Positions 6,513 to 8,613 of a stretch of DNA of 8,613 nucleotides are shown in pieces. Below the pieces are notes generated by a model. The model saw only the letters and a list, made by a program, of their open reading frames with translations, was not told the origin of the DNA and searched no databases. This stretch comes from Gammaproteobacteria bacterium (GTDB lineage: Bacteria > Pseudomonadota > Gammaproteobacteria > Pseudomonadales > Pseudomonadaceae), in NCBI GenBank assembly GCA_012513235.1, contig JAAZCO010000349.1, positions 1 through 8,613 on the forward strand. The letters run 5' to 3'. Positions within the stretch are counted from its first letter, which is position 1. Each line of letters opens with the position of its first letter. Both the position numbers and the translations under genes were made by a program.

Positions 6513-7643
6513 ATGCTGGATTGTTCGCCTGCAGAACTTGAAGCGCGTCTGCGCTTGCATAACCTGCCTGACATTGGGCCGCAGCGCTTTCGTCGTTTGA
6601 TTGAAGTTTTTACCTCGGCCAGCGCTGCTCTGAGTGCGCCGGCTACAGCATGGCGCGCAATTGGCATGCCGCACAGCAGTATTGAGGCGCGGCACAGTGA
6701 TAAGGTGCGGAATCAGACAGTGCAGGCCTTGCGCTGGGCAGAGCATCCAGGCAATCACGTATTACTGCATGATATGCCGCAGTACCCGGCTTTATTAACT
6801 GAGACCGCTGGCGCACCGCCGGTGTTGTTTGTGCAGGGTGATCCGTCGATTTTAGAAACACCACAAATTGCTGTGGTCGGCAGTCGCCGTGCCAGTCCAG
6901 CCAGTTTGGATACCGCGCAAAGTTTTGCCCGCAGTTTAGCTCAAGGTGGTTTTACCATTACCAGTGGTTTGGCGTTAGGTGTGGATGCCGCTGCACATCA
7001 AGGTGCTTTAGCTGCTCAAGGTTTGACTATTGCGGTAGTGGGCACAGGTTTGCAGCAAGTGTATCCGGCACGGCATAGAGGCTTACTGCGTGAGATTATC
7101 GAGCAAGGCGGTGCGGTGGTGTCTGAGCTGGCGCTCAATAGTGCGCCACATGCCAGTCATTTTCCGCGGCGTAATCGTATTATCAGCGGCTTATCCTTGG
7201 GCGTATTAGTGGTGGAAGCCAGTCCCTCTAGCGGCTCATTAATTACCGCCCGCTTAGCTGCCGAGCAAGGGCGTGAAGTGTATGCCATTCCAGGCTCCAT
7301 TCACTCGCCGGGCGCGCGCGGTTGCCATCAGTTGATTCGCAATGGCGCGACCTTGATTGAAACGGTAGGGGATATTTTAGAGTCGTTGCAAGGCTGGCAG
7401 TGTATCGGGCCCAGTGTGGCAGTTGCTGCACAAGCTTCACTGAGTTTTGCGCCTGTAACGGCGATAACAACGGAGCCTGAACATGTATTGCTTGAGCTAT
7501 TAAAAGAGCGCTCACTGGAGATTGATGAGTTGGTGGATCAGAGTGATTTACCCTTGTCTGAGGTGCTAAGTTTGCTGACTGATTTTGAAATTAACGGCAA
7601 TGTCAGTCGCCAAGGCGGTTTATGGCTGTATCGCAAAGCCTGA
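6513..7643 (+). CDS. dprA: DNA-processing protein DprA (Smf)
   Basis: DprA binds single-stranded DNA taken up during natural transformation and loads RecA onto it. It is cytoplasmic and occurs widely, also in species not known to be competent. From the ATG at 6513 the product has 376 residues; an ATG two codons upstream (6507) is too close to the ribosome binding site. Visible domains are an N-terminal helix-hairpin-helix/SAM-like region (LPDIGPQRFRRLI near 18-30), then the extended Rossmann fold at about 100-292. That fold has VVGSRRAS near 121-128, TSGLALGVDAAAHQGAL near 150-166, VVGTGLQQVYPARH near 175-188, HFPRRNRIISGLS near 216-228 and SSGSLITA near 239-246. A winged-helix C-terminal domain occupies about 322-376. 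All key motifs are intact. tsaC follows after 56 nt and may share the transcript. No clear promoter was found in the gap from 6438 to 6500. Confidence 0.96.
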   Translation: MLDCSPAELEARLRLHNLPDIGPQRFRRLIEVFTSASAALSAPATAWRAIGMPHSSIEARHSDKVRNQTVQALRWAEHPGNHVLLHDMPQYPALLTETAGAPPVLFVQGDPSILETPQIAVVGSRRASPASLDTAQSFARSLAQGGFTITSGLALGVDAAAHQGALAAQGLTIAVVGTGLQQVYPARHRGLLREIIEQGGAVVSELALNSAPHASHFPRRNRIISGLSLGVLVVEASPSSGSLITARLAAEQGREVYAIPGSIHSPGARGCHQLIRNGATLIETVGDILESLQGWQCIGPSVAVAAQASLSFAPVTAITTEPEHVLLELLKERSLEIDELVDQSDLPLSEVLSLLTDFEINGNVSRQGGLWLYRKA

Positions 7644-7699
7644 GAGGTTTAAGATAGTCTGCTATTGATTTTGTTATTTTAGACTGACGAGCAGATTTT

Positions 7700-8257
7700 A
7701 TGAGCAGTGCGTGGCAGCTTGAACAGATCGCCCAAAAAATTCGTAGCGGTGCAGTCATCGCTTACCCAACCGAGGCCGTTTGGGGTTTAGGTTGTGATCC
7801 TTTTAATGCCACGGCAGTGGCGCGTTTGCTGGCACTCAAAGACCGCCCGATGCATAAAGGTCTTATTTTAGTCGCGGCCAGTATGGAACAGTTTGCTGGC
7901 TTGCTCGAAGGCTTAACGCCGGAACAATTAGCGCAACTGGAAGCAAGTTGGCCGGGCCCAAATACCTGGCTGGTGCCGCATCACAATCGCGTACCTGAAT
8001 GGGTGACTGGCGCGCATGACACTGTGGCGATTCGCGTGAGTGCGCATCCGTTGGTCGCGCAATTGTGCGCATTAACCGGCCCGCTGGTCTCAACTTCAGC
8101 CAATCCCAGCGGCTTATTACCGGCCAAAAGCCGTCTGCGTATTGAACAGTATTTTCATGGTCAACTGGACGCTGTCGTCAGCGGCGAATTGGGCCAGAAC
8201 AGCAATCCCAGCACCATCCGTGATTTACTGACGGGGCAGGTGCTGCGCGGCGCTTAA
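7700..8257 (+). CDS. tsaC: L-threonylcarbamoyladenylate synthase TsaC (YrdC/Sua5 family, short form)
   Basis: TsaC condenses threonine, bicarbonate and ATP to threonylcarbamoyl-AMP, the first step of t6A modification at position 37 of tRNAs that read ANN codons. The product is 185 residues, close to E. coli TsaC (190), and lacks the extra C-terminal domain of Sua5. Family features are AYPTEAVWGLGCDP near 21-34, the basic cluster K47, R49 and K53 (LKDRPMHKG) that binds nucleotide and substrate, R112 (AIRVSAHP), STSANPSG at 131-138 and NPSTIRDL at 169-176. It starts 56 nt after dprA with a poor Shine-Dalgarno match (ACGAG), and the two may be co-transcribed, as is common in this neighbourhood. 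It converges on aroE with a gap of only 16 nt. Confidence 0.96.
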   Translation: MSSAWQLEQIAQKIRSGAVIAYPTEAVWGLGCDPFNATAVARLLALKDRPMHKGLILVAASMEQFAGLLEGLTPEQLAQLEASWPGPNTWLVPHHNRVPEWVTGAHDTVAIRVSAHPLVAQLCALTGPLVSTSANPSGLLPAKSRLRIEQYFHGQLDAVVSGELGQNSNPSTIRDLLTGQVLRGA

Positions 8258-8273
8258 GCTGCGTGTGCCAGGC

Positions 8274-8300
8274 TTAAAGTTGCGCGCGCAATTGCTTTAA
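8274..8300. repeat. Inverted repeat at the convergent tsaC/aroE junction
   Basis: A perfect 12-bp palindrome, TTGCGCGCGCAA (8280-8291), sits inside a second inverted repeat, TTAAAG (8274-8279) and CTTTAA (8295-8300), with a 3-nt bulge (TTG) on one side. It covers the aroE stop codon and its last codons. There is no T run after it on either strand, so it is not a standard terminator, but it could fold in both transcripts and slow convergent polymerases. The function is a guess. Confidence 0.4.
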
Positions 8301-8613
8301 CACCGGAGCAGGATTGGGGCGTACGCCAGTCCAGATATAGAAGGCTTCAGCTGCTTGTTCCACCAACATACCTAAACCATCCAGCGTGCGTGACGCACCG
8401 TTGTGTTGCGCCCAGCGATTAAACACGGTGATATCTTTGCCGTACATCATGTCGTAACACACGGTATCACCGGCTTTAATCAGGCTGTTAGCCAAGGGTG
8501 GTAAGTCACCGCTGAGGCTGGCTGATGTGCCATTGATAATGATATCCACAGGCGCATCAATCCAGTCATAACCACAGGCGGTCATCGGGCCTAAATCAGC
8601 AAACTCGCGTGCC
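8274..8613 (-). CDS. aroE: Shikimate dehydrogenase AroE (partial, C-terminal 112 residues)
   Basis: AroE reduces 3-dehydroshikimate to shikimate with NADPH, a step in aromatic amino-acid and folate precursor synthesis. Only the last 112 residues are inside the window; the family is about 270 residues, so the N-terminal substrate-binding domain and most of the nucleotide-binding domain lie beyond the right edge. The frame runs open through the edge, so the internal ATG at 8585 is not the start. Recognisable parts are NGTSASLSGDLPP, YDMMYGKDITVFNRWA, and DGLGMLVEQAAEAFYIW with the conserved Asp and Gln that contact substrate or cofactor. They closely resemble the C-terminus of E. coli AroE. The gene is convergent with tsaC and ends 16 nt from it. 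In P. aeruginosa, aroE lies further along with qor and hemF before it, so the arrangement here differs. Confidence 0.93.
   Translation of the reverse strand, partial: AREFADLGPMTACGYDWIDAPVDIIINGTSASLSGDLPPLANSLIKAGDTVCYDMMYGKDITVFNRWAQHNGASRTLDGLGMLVEQAAEAFYIWTGVRPNPAPVLKQLRAQL

Noticed and set aside
7653..7680. Possible terminator between dprA and tsaC (GATAG/CTATT followed by T-rich sequence)
   Set aside because: The stem is only 5 bp with a wobble and is AT-rich; too weak to call, so dprA and tsaC may still be co-transcribed.
1..8613. Search for mobile elements, CRISPR, toxin-antitoxin or defence genes, tRNA or other RNA genes
   Set aside because: Nearly the whole window is explained by intact core genes; the gaps are short and contain no repeats, integrase, transposase ends or tRNA-like folds that I can see. 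I find no evidence of a new system.

Overview
This window is an ordinary chromosomal housekeeping segment of a gammaproteobacterium, most likely a member of the Pseudomonadaceae. The block trkA, rsmB, fmt, def on one strand, divergent from a LysM protein (tsaP), dprA and tsaC on the other, is the arrangement known from Pseudomonas (PA0016 to PA0022 in P. aeruginosa, from memory). Base composition looks close to even and third codon positions are often A or T. That is low for Pseudomonas proper and would suit one of the lower-GC relatives, such as the Thiopseudomonas/Denitrificimonas group. The genus is an inference and was not tested.

Layout. Minus strand, read right to left from about 5206: def, fmt, rsmB, trkA and trkH (trkH runs off the left edge). 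Spacing is tight (56 nt, a 4-nt ATGA overlap, 10 nt, 33 nt), as in one operon. Positions 5207 to 5357 form the divergent intergenic region. Plus strand: tsaP (5358 to 6377), a strong intrinsic terminator (6411 to 6437), dprA (6513 to 7643) and tsaC (7700 to 8257). The 3' part of aroE, on the minus strand, converges on tsaC and runs off the right edge.

Function. Fmt formylates initiator Met-tRNA, Def removes the formyl group from new proteins, RsmB methylates 16S rRNA, and TsaC starts t6A synthesis on tRNAs. Together these form a translation-fidelity neighbourhood. TrkA and TrkH are the regulatory and membrane subunits of a potassium uptake system. TsaP (type IV pilus secretin-associated) and DprA (protects incoming single-stranded DNA) both connect to natural transformation. 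AroE belongs to aromatic amino-acid synthesis.

All reading frames look intact, with expected lengths and catalytic motifs. I see no mobile element, CRISPR array, RNA gene or unknown system. The most notable points are gene order (trkH directly after trkA; aroE inverted and directly next to tsaC), the start of def, which lacks a ribosome binding site, and small inverted repeats in two intergenic regions.
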